NCBI GenBank assembly: GCA_945893365.1
Contig: CAMDED010000003.1
Location: forward strand, 62,001 to 126,000
Direction: 5' to 3'
DNA from: Candidatus Sulfopaludibacter sp. SbA3
Lineage (GTDB): Bacteria; Acidobacteriota; Terriglobia; Bryobacterales; Bryobacteraceae
Length of the DNA: 64,000 bases
Shown: one piece after another, positions 52,499 through 62,695 of the stretch
Numbering within the stretch: the first letter of the stretch is position 1
Layout: each line of letters starts with the position of its first letter
Program-made: the position numbers and the translations under genes
The notes under the pieces: generated by a model
What the model was told of the DNA's origin: nothing
Databases searched by the model: none
What the model saw: only the letters and a program-made list of their open reading frames with translations

Positions 52499-53813
52499 CG
52501 AGCCGAGTCCGCACGAGGTGAAGGTGCTGACCAGGCGATTCGGCCTGGCGGATTCCGCGTCGATCAAGACCTATCTCAAGACCGACGGCTACGTGGCGTT
52601 TGAAAAAGCGCTGAAGATGAAGCCTGAGGAAATCATCGAGGAAGTCAAGGTCTCGAATCTTCGCGGCCGCGGCGGGGCCGGGTTTCCCACGGGCTTGAAG
52701 TGGAGCTTCGTTCCCAAAACGTCGCCGAAGCCGAAGTACATCGTGGTCAACGCGGACGAGAGCGAGCCGGGAACCTGCAAGGACCGCTTGCTCATCGAGA
52801 ACGATCCGCACCAGCTGATCGAAGGCATGCTGATCGCCGCTCTTTCGGTTGACGCGCACGCGGGCTACATCTACATTCGCGGGGAATATCGCTATCTGAT
52901 CGACATCATGGATAAGGCGATCGCCGAAGCCTACGAGCACGGCTACCTCGGCAGGAATCTGCTGGGATCGGCCTTCCATTTCGACGCCTTCACGCACACC
53001 GGCGCCGGCGCATACGAGTGCGGCGAGGAATCGGCGCTGCTCGAATCGCTTGAAGGAAAGCGCGGCGTCCCCCGCATCCGGCCGCCGTTTCCAGCGGTGG
53101 TCGGCGCATTCCAGAGCCCGACGATTCTAAATAACGTCGAGACCTTTTGCGCCGCGCCGGCGATCCTTCGCGATGGAGGCGCCGCTTTCGCAGCGCTGGG
53201 CGTTCCCAAGGCCGGCGGCACGAAACTGACTTGCCTTTCGGGACATCTGAACAAGCCCGGCGTGTACGAGCTGCCCCTCGGATTTCCCGTGAAGAAGATG
53301 ATTGAGGAAGTCGGCGGGGGCATTCGCAACGGTAAAAAGCTGAAAGCCTTCGTGCCGGGCGGATCGTCCTGCCCCGTTCTCACCGCCGCCGAGTGCGAAG
53401 GTCTCACCATGGATTACGACGCGCTCGCCAAGGTCAAATCGATGCTCGGTTCTGGCGGCGTCGTGGTGATGGACGAAGATACCTGCATAGTCAAAGTCGC
53501 GCTCCGCGTGATGCGTTTCTATGCGCACGAGAGCTGCGGGTGGTGTATTCCCTGCCGCGAAGGTACGGCGTGGCTGCGCAAACTGTTGCAGCGTTTTCAC
53601 GATGGACATGGACAGCGCAGCGACATCGTTCTAATCGGCGATCTGGCGAAAAATATGCTCGGACGCACGTTCTGTCCCCTCGGCGACGCGGCGGCGATGC
53701 CCACTATCTCCTTCGTTGAGAAGTTTCGCGACGAATTCGAAGCGCATCTGGACGGGCGGCCGTGTCCTTACGAACCGGCTAACCGCCTGGCGGCTCACTT
53801 GGTGGCTCAATAA
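52488..53813 (+). CDS. nuoF: NADH-quinone oxidoreductase subunit F
   Basis: The 441-residue NADH-binding subunit. NLRGRGGAGFPTGLKWSFVP binds NADH/FMN, VVNADESEPGTCKDRLLIEN and GAGAYECGEESALLESLEGK line the FMN site, and ESCGWCIPCREGT plus RTFCPLGDAAA give the four Cys of cluster N3. The C-terminus includes a region similar to the helical SLBB end. Intact and standard in length. It is the entry point for electrons from NADH. Confidence 0.95.
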   Translation: MLYNEPSPHEVKVLTRRFGLADSASIKTYLKTDGYVAFEKALKMKPEEIIEEVKVSNLRGRGGAGFPTGLKWSFVPKTSPKPKYIVVNADESEPGTCKDRLLIENDPHQLIEGMLIAALSVDAHAGYIYIRGEYRYLIDIMDKAIAEAYEHGYLGRNLLGSAFHFDAFTHTGAGAYECGEESALLESLEGKRGVPRIRPPFPAVVGAFQSPTILNNVETFCAAPAILRDGGAAFAALGVPKAGGTKLTCLSGHLNKPGVYELPLGFPVKKMIEEVGGGIRNGKKLKAFVPGGSSCPVLTAAECEGLTMDYDALAKVKSMLGSGGVVVMDEDTCIVKVALRVMRFYAHESCGWCIPCREGTAWLRKLLQRFHDGHGQRSDIVLIGDLAKNMLGRTFCPLGDAAAMPTISFVEKFRDEFEAHLDGRPCPYEPANRLAAHLVAQ

Positions 53814-55889
53814 ATGGCCGCGCCGGTGAAACTTACCATCGACGGAAAAGCCGTTGAGGCCGCGCCGGGCACGCTGGTCATCGACGCGGCGAAGCTCGTG
53901 GGCATCAATATCCCCTCGTTCTGCTATTACGAGGGGCTTACTCTCCAGGCCGCCTGCCGCATGTGCCTGGTTGAGGTGGAGAAGGCGCCGAAATTGCTGG
54001 CCGCCTGCACGCTTCCAGTGGCGGAAGGCATGGTGGTTCGCACCGAAACGCCCGTGGTCGCCGAAGCGCGCAAGTATACGCTCGAATTTCTCCTCACGAA
54101 TCATCCGCTCGATTGCCCGGTCTGCGACAAGGGCGGCGAGTGCGAATTGCAGGACATGGTGTTCCGCTACGGCGCGGGCGAGAGCCGCTACTCGGAGAAC
54201 AAACTCCACGTCGACGAGAAGCAGTGGTCGCCGGTCGTTTTTTATGACGGTCCGCGCTGCATCCTTTGTTTCCGCTGCGTGCGCATCTGCAGCGAGGGCA
54301 TGGGCGTCGGCGCGCTCGGTATAGTGAATCGCGGCGCGGTGTCCGAGATCGCACCGAACCACGGGGATCACCTCGAATGCGACGAGTGCGGCATGTGTAT
54401 CGACATCTGCCCGGTCGGCGCGCTCACGAGCGGAACGTATCGTTATAAGACGCGGCCCTGGGAGATGGATCACGTCGGCACCATCTGCACCCACTGCTCG
54501 AACGGCTGCAAGACGACCCTCGGCGTGCGTAACGGTCAGATCATCCGCGGCAACAACCGCGACCGCTCGGGAATCAACGGCGAGTTTCTTTGCATCAAGG
54601 GCCGCTACGGTTTCGATTTCACCGATCATCCGGAACGGTTGCAGTCTCCGCTGATGAGGGTGAACGGGAAGCTCGAAGCGGCGTCCTGGTCGGTCGCGCT
54701 GGCCGCGGTGGCGAAGAAATTCAGCGAGGTCCGCGCGCGCCACGGCAGCTTCGGGGTTATCGGCTCCACGCACACGACGAACGAAGAGAACTACTACTTG
54801 CAGAAGTTCGCCCGAAGCGTGCTGGGCACGAATCACATCGATCATCACCGCTCAGGCGACGTCGTCACGCTGCTCGACGCGTTGAGCGGAACGGCGGGCT
54901 CGCTTTCGACTACCGCCGATCTCTACGAAAGGAAAGCCGTGCTGGTGGTGGGCGCGGATCTTTCGTCGCAGCAGCCTTTCCTCGCGTTCCAGATCCGCGC
55001 CAACTATCGCCACCATCAGGCGCGCGTTTACGTCGTCACCGAAAATGAGGTAAGGGAAGACGGCATCGCCGCGGCAACGGTTCGCGTGGACAAGGGCGGG
55101 GAATTGGCGGGCGTCCATTCTCTCGCCGAAAAGCTCAAGACCGAATCCGAGCTCGTGATCGTCTTCGGCGACTCGATCAAGGGCGAGGCCGTTCGCGAAC
55201 TGGTCGCCTTCGGAAACTCGCTCGGCATCCCCGTAAAATATGTTGCGCTCGTCGATTACTCGAACTCGCGCGGCGCGCTCGACATGGGCCTGGTACCTGA
55301 ATTGCTGCCCGGCTATCAGCCGTCGAATCAGCCCGGAATGACCGTCGGCGAGATGCTCGAGAGCGAGTCGCTCGAGGTCCTCTGGGTGGTGGGCGCGAAT
55401 CCCCTTGAAAGCGCCGCGATGAAAGCGAAGGACGCGTTTGTCGTGGTGCAGGAGATGTTTCTTACGGAGACCGCGCAGCGGGCTGACATTGTGCTGCCGG
55501 CGGCATCCGCCTATGAGAAGACCGGCACGGTCACAAACGTCACGGGCGAAGTGCAGCGACTGAAGACCGGGCCGTCTACCATGGGCGCGAAGCCGGATCT
55601 CGAAATCATCGGTCTGATTGCCCGCGACATGGGCCTCGCAGCCGCCGTGGGCCCGTGGATCGCCGATAAGGTTTTCGAGGAAATTCGCGCAACGGTCAAA
55701 GGCTATTCCGTGCCGATGGCCATCATTTCGGCCGGCGGCGCGGCCCACACCATGCCCGTCAACGGGCGCATTCCGGTGGAAAGCAGGCCCGATCTCATCC
55801 ATTCAAGCCGCGACAACTTGTTCACGTCCGGTACGCTCGGGCGCTATTCGAAAATGCTGGGCTCTGTGATGGAAGGACGCCAAGCCTGA
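53814..55889 (+). CDS. nuoG: NADH-quinone oxidoreductase subunit G
   Basis: 691 residues. The N-terminal ferredoxin domain has the N1b ligands (CYYEGLTLQAACRMCLVEVE), then CPVCDKGGECELQDM (N5-type region), CILCFRCVRICSE and CDECGMCIDICPVGAL (N4). The molybdopterin-oxidoreductase-like part starts with ICTHCSNGC and a fourth Cys in EFLCIKGRYGF, matching the extra N7 cluster of Escherichia and Thermus NuoG. The C-terminal pseudo-catalytic domain includes VLWVVGANPLESAAM and QRADIVLPAASAYEKTGTVT. The two 4Fe-4S motifs are normal NuoG ones, so this does not replace the missing nuoI. Confidence 0.94.
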   Translation: MAAPVKLTIDGKAVEAAPGTLVIDAAKLVGINIPSFCYYEGLTLQAACRMCLVEVEKAPKLLAACTLPVAEGMVVRTETPVVAEARKYTLEFLLTNHPLDCPVCDKGGECELQDMVFRYGAGESRYSENKLHVDEKQWSPVVFYDGPRCILCFRCVRICSEGMGVGALGIVNRGAVSEIAPNHGDHLECDECGMCIDICPVGALTSGTYRYKTRPWEMDHVGTICTHCSNGCKTTLGVRNGQIIRGNNRDRSGINGEFLCIKGRYGFDFTDHPERLQSPLMRVNGKLEAASWSVALAAVAKKFSEVRARHGSFGVIGSTHTTNEENYYLQKFARSVLGTNHIDHHRSGDVVTLLDALSGTAGSLSTTADLYERKAVLVVGADLSSQQPFLAFQIRANYRHHQARVYVVTENEVREDGIAAATVRVDKGGELAGVHSLAEKLKTESELVIVFGDSIKGEAVRELVAFGNSLGIPVKYVALVDYSNSRGALDMGLVPELLPGYQPSNQPGMTVGEMLESESLEVLWVVGANPLESAAMKAKDAFVVVQEMFLTETAQRADIVLPAASAYEKTGTVTNVTGEVQRLKTGPSTMGAKPDLEIIGLIARDMGLAAAVGPWIADKVFEEIRATVKGYSVPMAIISAGGAAHTMPVNGRIPVESRPDLIHSSRDNLFTSGTLGRYSKMLGSVMEGRQA

Positions 55890-57076
55890 TGGATTTCTTC
55901 CTTCTCAGCCTCGTGAAAGCCGGTGTCGTCGCCGCCGTGCTTCTGACGACGCTCGCTTACCTGCAATGGGTGGAGCGCAAGGTGATTGCGCACATCCAGC
56001 TTCGCATGGGTCCCTCCCGTGTGGGCCCGCACGGCCTGCTGCAACCGCTCGCGGACGTCATCAAGCTCATCACGAAAGAAGACCTGATCCCGCCGCACGT
56101 CAACAAATTCCTCTACCTTCTCGCCCCGTTTCTGGCGATGACGATGGCTCTCATCTCGATCTCGATTATTCCGTTCGGCGGCGAGATCGAAGTCTTCGGC
56201 ACGAAGACCTGGATGCAGCTCACCGACCTCAATATCGGCGTGCTCTTCATTCTCGCCGCGTCGTCGATGGGCGTCTACGGCATTGCGCTCGCCGGCTGGG
56301 CGTCGAACAACAAGTACGCGCTACTCGGCGGACTGCGCAGCTCGGCGCAGATGATCAGTTACGAGCTTCCCATGTCGCTCGCGATCGCCGCGCCGCTGCT
56401 GCTCCTCAACACGCTTAGCCTGCGCGAGATCGTCCAGATGCAATCCGGCTACGCGTTCGGAATTGTGCCGCGGTGGAGCGTTTTTCAGGGGCCATTCCCC
56501 CAGGTAATCAGCTTCTTCGTATTCCTGATTGCCGGTTTCGCCGAAACCAACCGCATTCCGTTCGATCTGCCGGAAGCCGAGAATGAGCTCGTCGCCGGTT
56601 TCCACACCGAGTACAGCAGCATGAAGTTCGCCGCGTTTTTCATGGCCGAGTACGCGAACATGATCACCATCGCGGCCATGACGACGATCCTGTTTCTAGG
56701 CGGGTGGCATCCGATCTTCCCGGCCGCGTATGGCGCGGACTTCGTCGCGCCGCTGATTTTCGCGATCGCCGCGGGCGTCTGCTTCTATCACGGATTGCAT
56801 CCGGCACGGCGGTTCGACCGCATCACGCTCCCTGTTTTCGGATTCGTCTTCGCGGCCATGGCGGCGGCGTTCCTGATTCCCGCGCTTCACGATGCGCTCA
56901 TCCCGCTGTTCTGGTTCGCCGCAAAGACCGGTTTTCTCCTTTTTGTTTTTATCTGGATTCGCGGCACGCTCCCCCGGTTCCGCTACGATCAACTGATGAA
57001 TTTCGCATGGAAGTTCCTGTTTCCCGTGGCGTTGATTAACCTGCTTGTAACCGGGTTGATGGTCGCCTTGTTCTAA
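55889..57076 (+). CDS. nuoH: NADH-quinone oxidoreductase subunit H
   Basis: A 395-residue membrane subunit that joins the two arms and forms the quinone entrance. YLQWVERKVIAHIQLRMGPS with RVGPHGLLQPLADVIKLITK is the N-terminal signature and NRIPFDLPEAENELVAGFHT the charged loop. Eight or more hydrophobic helices are present. ATG overlaps the nuoG stop (TGATGG). In most operons nuoI would follow; here the next gene, 17 bp on, is nuoJ. Confidence 0.95.
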   Translation: MDFFLLSLVKAGVVAAVLLTTLAYLQWVERKVIAHIQLRMGPSRVGPHGLLQPLADVIKLITKEDLIPPHVNKFLYLLAPFLAMTMALISISIIPFGGEIEVFGTKTWMQLTDLNIGVLFILAASSMGVYGIALAGWASNNKYALLGGLRSSAQMISYELPMSLAIAAPLLLLNTLSLREIVQMQSGYAFGIVPRWSVFQGPFPQVISFFVFLIAGFAETNRIPFDLPEAENELVAGFHTEYSSMKFAAFFMAEYANMITIAAMTTILFLGGWHPIFPAAYGADFVAPLIFAIAAGVCFYHGLHPARRFDRITLPVFGFVFAAMAAAFLIPALHDALIPLFWFAAKTGFLLFVFIWIRGTLPRFRYDQLMNFAWKFLFPVALINLLVTGLMVALF

Positions 57077-57093
57077 AATGAGCGTGCTCTGAT

Positions 57094-57590
<497 letters not shown>

Positions 57591-57594
<4 letters not shown>

Positions 57595-57902
57595 TGACCG
57601 GCGTTCCCCTTTCCTGGTATCTGATTCTGAGCGTCGTGCTGTTTTCGCTTGGCGTGGCGGGCTTCCTGTTCCGGCGCAACATCATTACGATCTTCATGTC
57701 GATCGAGCTGATGCTCAACGCCGTCAATCTCAGCTTCGTAAGCTTTTCTTACGAGCTGAAGTCCGTGAACGGCCATCTCTACACGCTCTTTGTGATGGTG
57801 GTGGCGGCGGCGGAGGCGGCGGTGGGCCTCGCGATTATCCTGACGGTGTTCAAGAATCGCGGCACGCTTAACGTCGACGAGTTGAACTCGTTGAAAAACT
57901 AA
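57591..57902 (+). CDS. nuoK: NADH-quinone oxidoreductase subunit K
   Basis: A 103-residue three-helix antiporter-like subunit (MrpC-like). [20 protein letters not shown] contains the conserved Glu of TM2, and [20 protein letters not shown] that of TM3, both needed for proton transfer. Two ATGs in tandem at the start; the first overlaps nuoJ. It ends at the first base of the nuoL ATG (TAATG). Confidence 0.95.
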
Positions 57903-59752
57903 TGCTTCTTTGGCTAATCCCGATCTTCCCCCTGGCCGGTTTCGTCATCAACGGAATCTTCGGCCGCAGCAGGTCGAAGGCCTTTGTCAATACGGTCGCC
58001 ATCGGCTCGGTGTTGCTGAGTTTCGCCTGGGTCGTCAAGACGCTTCTCGCCCTCGGCGAGCTTGAGACCGCGCACATCGAGCGTTACTTTACCTGGATCG
58101 AGAGCGGCGAACTCCGCATCGGCATGGACCTCGCCGTCGACCGCCTCACAGCCGTGATGCTCCTCGTCGTCACCGGGATCGGCTCCATCATCCACGTCTA
58201 CGCAACCGGCTACATGGCCCATGAAGACGGCTATTACCGCTTCTTCTCCTACATGAACCTGTTCATGTTCTTCATGCTGGTTCTGGTGCTCGGCGGGAAC
58301 TATCTGATCCTGTTCGTCGGATGGGAAGGCGTGGGACTGTGCAGCTACCTGCTCATCGGCTTCTACTACCTTCGCAAGAGCGCCACCAATGCCGGGAACA
58401 AGGCTTTCATCGTCAATCGAATCGGCGATTTCGGCTTTTCGCTTGCCATGTTCCTGATCGTGATCTCGTTCAACTCGCTCGATTTCGGCACGGTTTTCAG
58501 CCAGGTGAATCGATCGGGTGTGAATGGAACCAGTGAGGCCGCCATGACCACCATCGCGCTCTTACTCATGGTGGGCGCGTGCGGTAAGTCCGCGCAGTTC
58601 CCGTTGTACGTCTGGCTTCCCGACGCCATGGAAGGCCCCACGCCCGTCTCCGCGCTGATCCACGCCGCGACAATGGTGACGGCGGGCGTCTACATGGTGG
58701 CCCGCTCGTGGCCCATCTATATGCACGCGCCCGGCGCGATGAACGTAGTGGCGCTCATCGGTTTATTTACCGCAGTCTTCGCCGCGACCATCGGCCTCGC
58801 GCAGAACGACATCAAGAAGGTGTTCGCCTACTCCACGGTTTCGCAGCTCGGCTACATGTTTCTCGGACTCGGAAGCGGCGCTTTCTCCGCCAGCATCTTC
58901 CATCTGATGACGCACGCGTTTTTCAAAGCGCTGCTCTTCCTTGGCGCGGGCAGCGTGATCCACGCCTGTAGCGGGGAGCAGGACATGCGCCACATGGGCG
59001 GCCTGCGCACCAAGATCCCCTGGACCTGCTGGACCATCTTCTGCGCCGCCATCGCAATTGCCGGTATTCCCCCGTTTTCCGGATTTCACAGCAAGGACGC
59101 CATTCTGCTCGCCGCGCATCATCACGCGCCGTGGATGTACTGGGTGGGCGTCGTGACCGCCGCCATGACGGCATTCTACGTATTTCGCGCCTTCTTCATG
59201 ACCTTCTTCGGCAGCTACCGCGGCCATCATCATCCGCACGAGTCGCCCGCATCCATGATCGGGCCGCTGGTGGTTCTCGCGCTGCTCTCTCTTGGCGGCG
59301 GCTACATCGCAATTCCCCATTTTCTGGACAAGTTTTTCCCCATCATGGAAGAGGCGCACGACGCCACGCTGGTCGCGATCTCCGTCGCCGCGGGCGCGCT
59401 CGGTATCGGGTTCGCCGCGTTGCTCTATGTTTTCAAGCCGGGCCTTCCCGATTCCATCGTTGCCAGCCTTCGATCGCTCCATTCCCTCGTCTACAACAAG
59501 TATTGGGTTGACGAGATCTATGACCTTCTGGTCGTGAAACCTCTCGTCGGCATTTCGCGCGTCGGGCTTTGGAGAATCGCCGACGCCGGAATCATCGACG
59601 GCATCGCAAACGGCGTCGGCGGACGCGCCCAAGGTATCGGACGCGCCCTGCGTCTGATTCAATCGGGCAACATCCGAAGTTACGCCACCTGGGTCGTGGC
59701 AGGCTCGATCGCCATGATCGTGGCGATGGGCCTCGTCGGAGGCTCGCGGTGA
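57902..59752 (+). CDS. nuoL: NADH-quinone oxidoreductase subunit L
   Basis: A 616-residue distal antiporter-like proton-pumping subunit with the lateral helix at its C-terminus. FVGWEGVGLCSYLLIGFYY carries the TM5 Glu, GACGKSAQFPLYVWLPDAME with GPTPVSALIHAATMVTAGVY the TM7 Lys and broken helix, and VFAYSTVSQLGYMFLGLGSG the TM8 Lys region. SLVYNKYWVDEIYDLLV begins the long C-terminal arm. Standard in length for bacterial NuoL. Its stop overlaps nuoM (GTGA). Confidence 0.95.
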   Translation: MLLWLIPIFPLAGFVINGIFGRSRSKAFVNTVAIGSVLLSFAWVVKTLLALGELETAHIERYFTWIESGELRIGMDLAVDRLTAVMLLVVTGIGSIIHVYATGYMAHEDGYYRFFSYMNLFMFFMLVLVLGGNYLILFVGWEGVGLCSYLLIGFYYLRKSATNAGNKAFIVNRIGDFGFSLAMFLIVISFNSLDFGTVFSQVNRSGVNGTSEAAMTTIALLLMVGACGKSAQFPLYVWLPDAMEGPTPVSALIHAATMVTAGVYMVARSWPIYMHAPGAMNVVALIGLFTAVFAATIGLAQNDIKKVFAYSTVSQLGYMFLGLGSGAFSASIFHLMTHAFFKALLFLGAGSVIHACSGEQDMRHMGGLRTKIPWTCWTIFCAAIAIAGIPPFSGFHSKDAILLAAHHHAPWMYWVGVVTAAMTAFYVFRAFFMTFFGSYRGHHHPHESPASMIGPLVVLALLSLGGGYIAIPHFLDKFFPIMEEAHDATLVAISVAAGALGIGFAALLYVFKPGLPDSIVASLRSLHSLVYNKYWVDEIYDLLVVKPLVGISRVGLWRIADAGIIDGIANGVGGRAQGIGRALRLIQSGNIRSYATWVVAGSIAMIVAMGLVGGSR

Positions 59753-61275
59753 CGCTCCTCGACGCGCTCCTCTTCCTGCCGCTCGCGGGCTTCGCGCTCC
59801 TGCTTTTCCTGCCGCGCGCACAAAGCGAGAACATCCGCTTGACGGCGCTCGCCGTGTCCTTGGCTGTATTTCTGGGCTCCCTCGGCCTGCCGTTTCTGTT
59901 TGAAACACTTTCGACAGACTTCGTTTGGATCGAGTCGCCCAACATTCACTATCACGTCTCGCTCGACGGCATCAGCCTCTGGCTCGTCCTCCTCACAACC
60001 GTGCTCACGCCGATAGCGATCCTGATTTCGTGGCGCAGCATTCAGGACAGGATCAAGGAATACTACGCCTTTCTCCTCCTTCTCGAGTTCGGGCTCATCG
60101 GCGTCTTCATCGCCCAGGACCTGTTCCTATTCTACGTGTTTTGGGAAGTGTCTCTGGTTCCGATGTACTTCCTGATCGGCATCTGGGGCCACGAACGGCG
60201 GATCTACGCCGCGGTCAAGTTCTTCCTCTTTACGATGGCCGGCAGCGTCCTGATGCTCGCGGCGATCATCTACCTGTACAACAAGGCGGAGACGTTCGAC
60301 TACGCATTGATCCTGCAAGCCCTCTCGACCGGGAAGCTGGCGCTTAGCGCCGCCGAGCAAATGGCGCTGTTTCTGGCTTTCTTCCTGGCGTTTGCGATCA
60401 AGGTTCCGTTGTTCCCGCTGCATACCTGGCTGCCGGATGCGCACGTCGAAGCGCCCACGGCAGGCTCCGTAATGCTGGCCGCCGTCATGCTGAAAATGGG
60501 CACATATGGGATCATCCATTTCTGCGTGCCGATGTTCCCCCGCGCCGCGCATGAGTGCGCACCGTGGATCGTGAAGCTCGCCATCATCGGCATCGTCTAC
60601 GGCGCGCTAGTGGCGCTTGTCCAGCCGAACATGAAGAAACTTGTGGCGTACTCTTCGGTCAGCCACCTTGGCTTCGTGGTTCTGGGAATCTTTTCCTTCA
60701 CGCAGCAAGGCATGGACGGCGCGGTCTATCAGATGCTCAACCACGGCATCTCGACCGGCGCACTCTTCGTCCTGGTCGGTTTCATGTACGAGCGCCGGCA
60801 CTCGCTTGAAATCGCCGACTACGGCGGCGTTGCCCCCTACGCGCCCTGGCTCTCCACCGTGTTTCTCATCACGACTCTGGCCAGCATCGGCCTCCCCACG
60901 CTTAACAATTTCGTAGGCGAATTTCTGGTCCTGCAAGGCGCGGCGATCGCCAATTTCAAGTGGGCCGTCTATGCCGCCCTCGGCGTGATTCTCTCCGCAT
61001 GCTACATGCTCTGGCTCTACCAGCGCACGTTCTACGGAGAGGCGTCGGAAGTGATCAAACATCACATGCCCGATTTGACCGGCCGCGAATGGGCCGCGAT
61101 GCTTCCGCTGCTGCTCTTGATGGTCTGGATGGGGACGTACACGAAGACGTTCCTGCCGCCCATCAGCGCCTCGACGGCCCGCATCCTGGTTGGCACGGAA
61201 TCGAGCAAACGAATCCGCGTGGCGGCCCCACGAGCAAACACGCTTCTCGCGAAGGAGGCCGCCGATGTCCGTTGA
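59749..61275 (+). CDS. nuoM: NADH-quinone oxidoreductase subunit M
   Basis: A 508-residue antiporter-like subunit. LFYVFWEVSLVPMYFLIGIW has the TM5 Glu, AFAIKVPLFPLHTWLPDAHV followed by EAPTAGSVMLAAVMLKMGTY the TM7 Lys region, and KLVAYSSVSHLGFVVLGIFS TM8. The GTG start overlapping the nuoL TGA is chosen because it begins the first hydrophobic helix; the frame is open further up inside nuoL. The C-terminal ~30 residues are an Arg/Ala-rich tail overlapping nuoN. Confidence 0.94.
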   Translation: MTLLDALLFLPLAGFALLLFLPRAQSENIRLTALAVSLAVFLGSLGLPFLFETLSTDFVWIESPNIHYHVSLDGISLWLVLLTTVLTPIAILISWRSIQDRIKEYYAFLLLLEFGLIGVFIAQDLFLFYVFWEVSLVPMYFLIGIWGHERRIYAAVKFFLFTMAGSVLMLAAIIYLYNKAETFDYALILQALSTGKLALSAAEQMALFLAFFLAFAIKVPLFPLHTWLPDAHVEAPTAGSVMLAAVMLKMGTYGIIHFCVPMFPRAAHECAPWIVKLAIIGIVYGALVALVQPNMKKLVAYSSVSHLGFVVLGIFSFTQQGMDGAVYQMLNHGISTGALFVLVGFMYERRHSLEIADYGGVAPYAPWLSTVFLITTLASIGLPTLNNFVGEFLVLQGAAIANFKWAVYAALGVILSACYMLWLYQRTFYGEASEVIKHHMPDLTGREWAAMLPLLLLMVWMGTYTKTFLPPISASTARILVGTESSKRIRVAAPRANTLLAKEAADVR

Positions 61276-62695
61276 CGACGCCATTCGCTTCCTCCCCGAA
61301 CTGATCCTGATCCTCGCGGCCACGCTGATCATGGTGTGCGATCCGCTTACCTCGACGCACCGTAAGAGCACGCTCGCCGTGCTTGCGTTCGTGGCGCTCC
61401 TCGCCGCCCTCGCGGCTACCGCCTATTCGTCCACAGACCCCGGCAAGGCATTCTTCGGAATGATCGTCGTCGATGGATTCGCCACCTTCTTCCGCGCCAT
61501 CGTCATCGTCGTCGGCCTCCTGACCGTACTCTCTTCGAACCGCTTTCTCGAACGCGAAGGAGCGAACTCGGGTGAATTCTACGCCCTGCTGCTGTTCTCC
61601 ATCTCCGGACAGTCGATGATGGCGGCGTCGAACGAGCTGATTATCCTTTTCATCGGTCTTGAAATCTCGTCCATCGCATCGTACGTAATGGCGGGATTCC
61701 TGCGCGACGACTCCCGCGCCAACGAATCCGCCCTCAAGTATTTTCTGCTCGGCTCGTTCGCTTCCGCGTTCCTGCTCTACGGAATCGCTCTCGTCTACGG
61801 CGTCACGGGCGCAACCAACCTCAGCGATATCGGCTCCCGGATGCAGCCCGATTCCCTCCTCGGTGGCGTTGCCGCCGCGCTCATGTTCGTCGGCTTCGGC
61901 TTCAAGATCTCGGGAGCGCCCTTTCAGATGTGGGCCCCGGACGTCTATCAGGGCGCGCCCACTCCGGTTACCGCGTTCCTCTCGGCGGGTCCCAAAGCTG
62001 CCGCGTTCGCCGTTTTCGTGCGCGTCTTCACCGTCGCCTTCGGCAACATCGGCGACCGTTGGGAACCTCTAATTTGGATCTCCGCGCTGCTCTCGATGAC
62101 CATTGGAAACTTCGCCGCGCTCGGCCAGACGAACGTGAAGCGCATGCTTGCCTACAGCTCGATCGCGCACGCCGGATACGTCTTGGTTGCGATCACCGCG
62201 CGCTCGGAATCGGGAGTCGCCGCGGTGATGTTCTATCTGGGCGCTTACGCTCTCATGAACGTCGGCGCGTTTACCGTGGTCGGCCACATCTCGCGGAAAG
62301 GCGAGCGCTACCTGCGCGTCGAGGACCTTTCCGGACTCGGCGTGCGGCAGCCTCTGACGGCCGCGATGTTCTCGATTTTCCTGCTCTCCTTCATCGGCGT
62401 CCCGCTAACCGCCGGCTTTTTCGGCAAGTTCTACATCTTCAAAGCCGCGCTTCAATCGGATCTCATCTGGCTCACCGTTCTCGGACTCCTGAACAGCGCC
62501 GTCGCCGCATATTACTACCTGCGCGTGCTGGTCGTGATGTACATGCAGGAGCCGGGCGAAGCGGTGAACGAGGTCGAGCCTCTCTCGCCCGCGCTGCGCC
62601 TGTCGCTCATTTGCTCCGCCGCCGGAACTTTGATACTCGGCATCTTCCCTTCCGGGGCGCTGCATTTCGCCGTGAAATCCGCCGTCTTGAAATAG
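61265..62695 (+). CDS. nuoN: NADH-quinone oxidoreductase subunit N
   Basis: A 476-residue antiporter-like subunit. LIILFIGLEISSIASYVMAG has the TM5 Glu, GFGFKISGAPFQMWAPDVYQ followed by GAPTPVTAFLSAGPKAAAFA the TM7 Lys region, and RMLAYSSIAHAGYVLVAITA TM8. About 13-14 helices overall. The ATG at 61265 gives the conserved short N-terminus (DDAIRFLPELILILAATLIM). Last nuo gene: the following dehydrogenase starts immediately after its TAG. Confidence 0.94.
   Translation: MSVDDAIRFLPELILILAATLIMVCDPLTSTHRKSTLAVLAFVALLAALAATAYSSTDPGKAFFGMIVVDGFATFFRAIVIVVGLLTVLSSNRFLEREGANSGEFYALLLFSISGQSMMAASNELIILFIGLEISSIASYVMAGFLRDDSRANESALKYFLLGSFASAFLLYGIALVYGVTGATNLSDIGSRMQPDSLLGGVAAALMFVGFGFKISGAPFQMWAPDVYQGAPTPVTAFLSAGPKAAAFAVFVRVFTVAFGNIGDRWEPLIWISALLSMTIGNFAALGQTNVKRMLAYSSIAHAGYVLVAITARSESGVAAVMFYLGAYALMNVGAFTVVGHISRKGERYLRVEDLSGLGVRQPLTAAMFSIFLLSFIGVPLTAGFFGKFYIFKAALQSDLIWLTVLGLLNSAVAAYYYLRVLVVMYMQEPGEAVNEVEPLSPALRLSLICSAAGTLILGIFPSGALHFAVKSAVLK

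Noticed and set aside
54094-54450. NuoG as a fusion that supplies the missing NuoI clusters
   Set aside because: The Cys motifs CILCFRCVRIC and CDECGMCIDIC are the standard NuoG 4Fe-4S ligands; no additional NuoI-like ferredoxin segment is present.
53631-54848. A ~400-codon minus-strand open frame opposite nuoF/nuoG
   Set aside because: Low-complexity Ala/Arg/His-rich translation with no family features, fully antisense to well-conserved nuoG.
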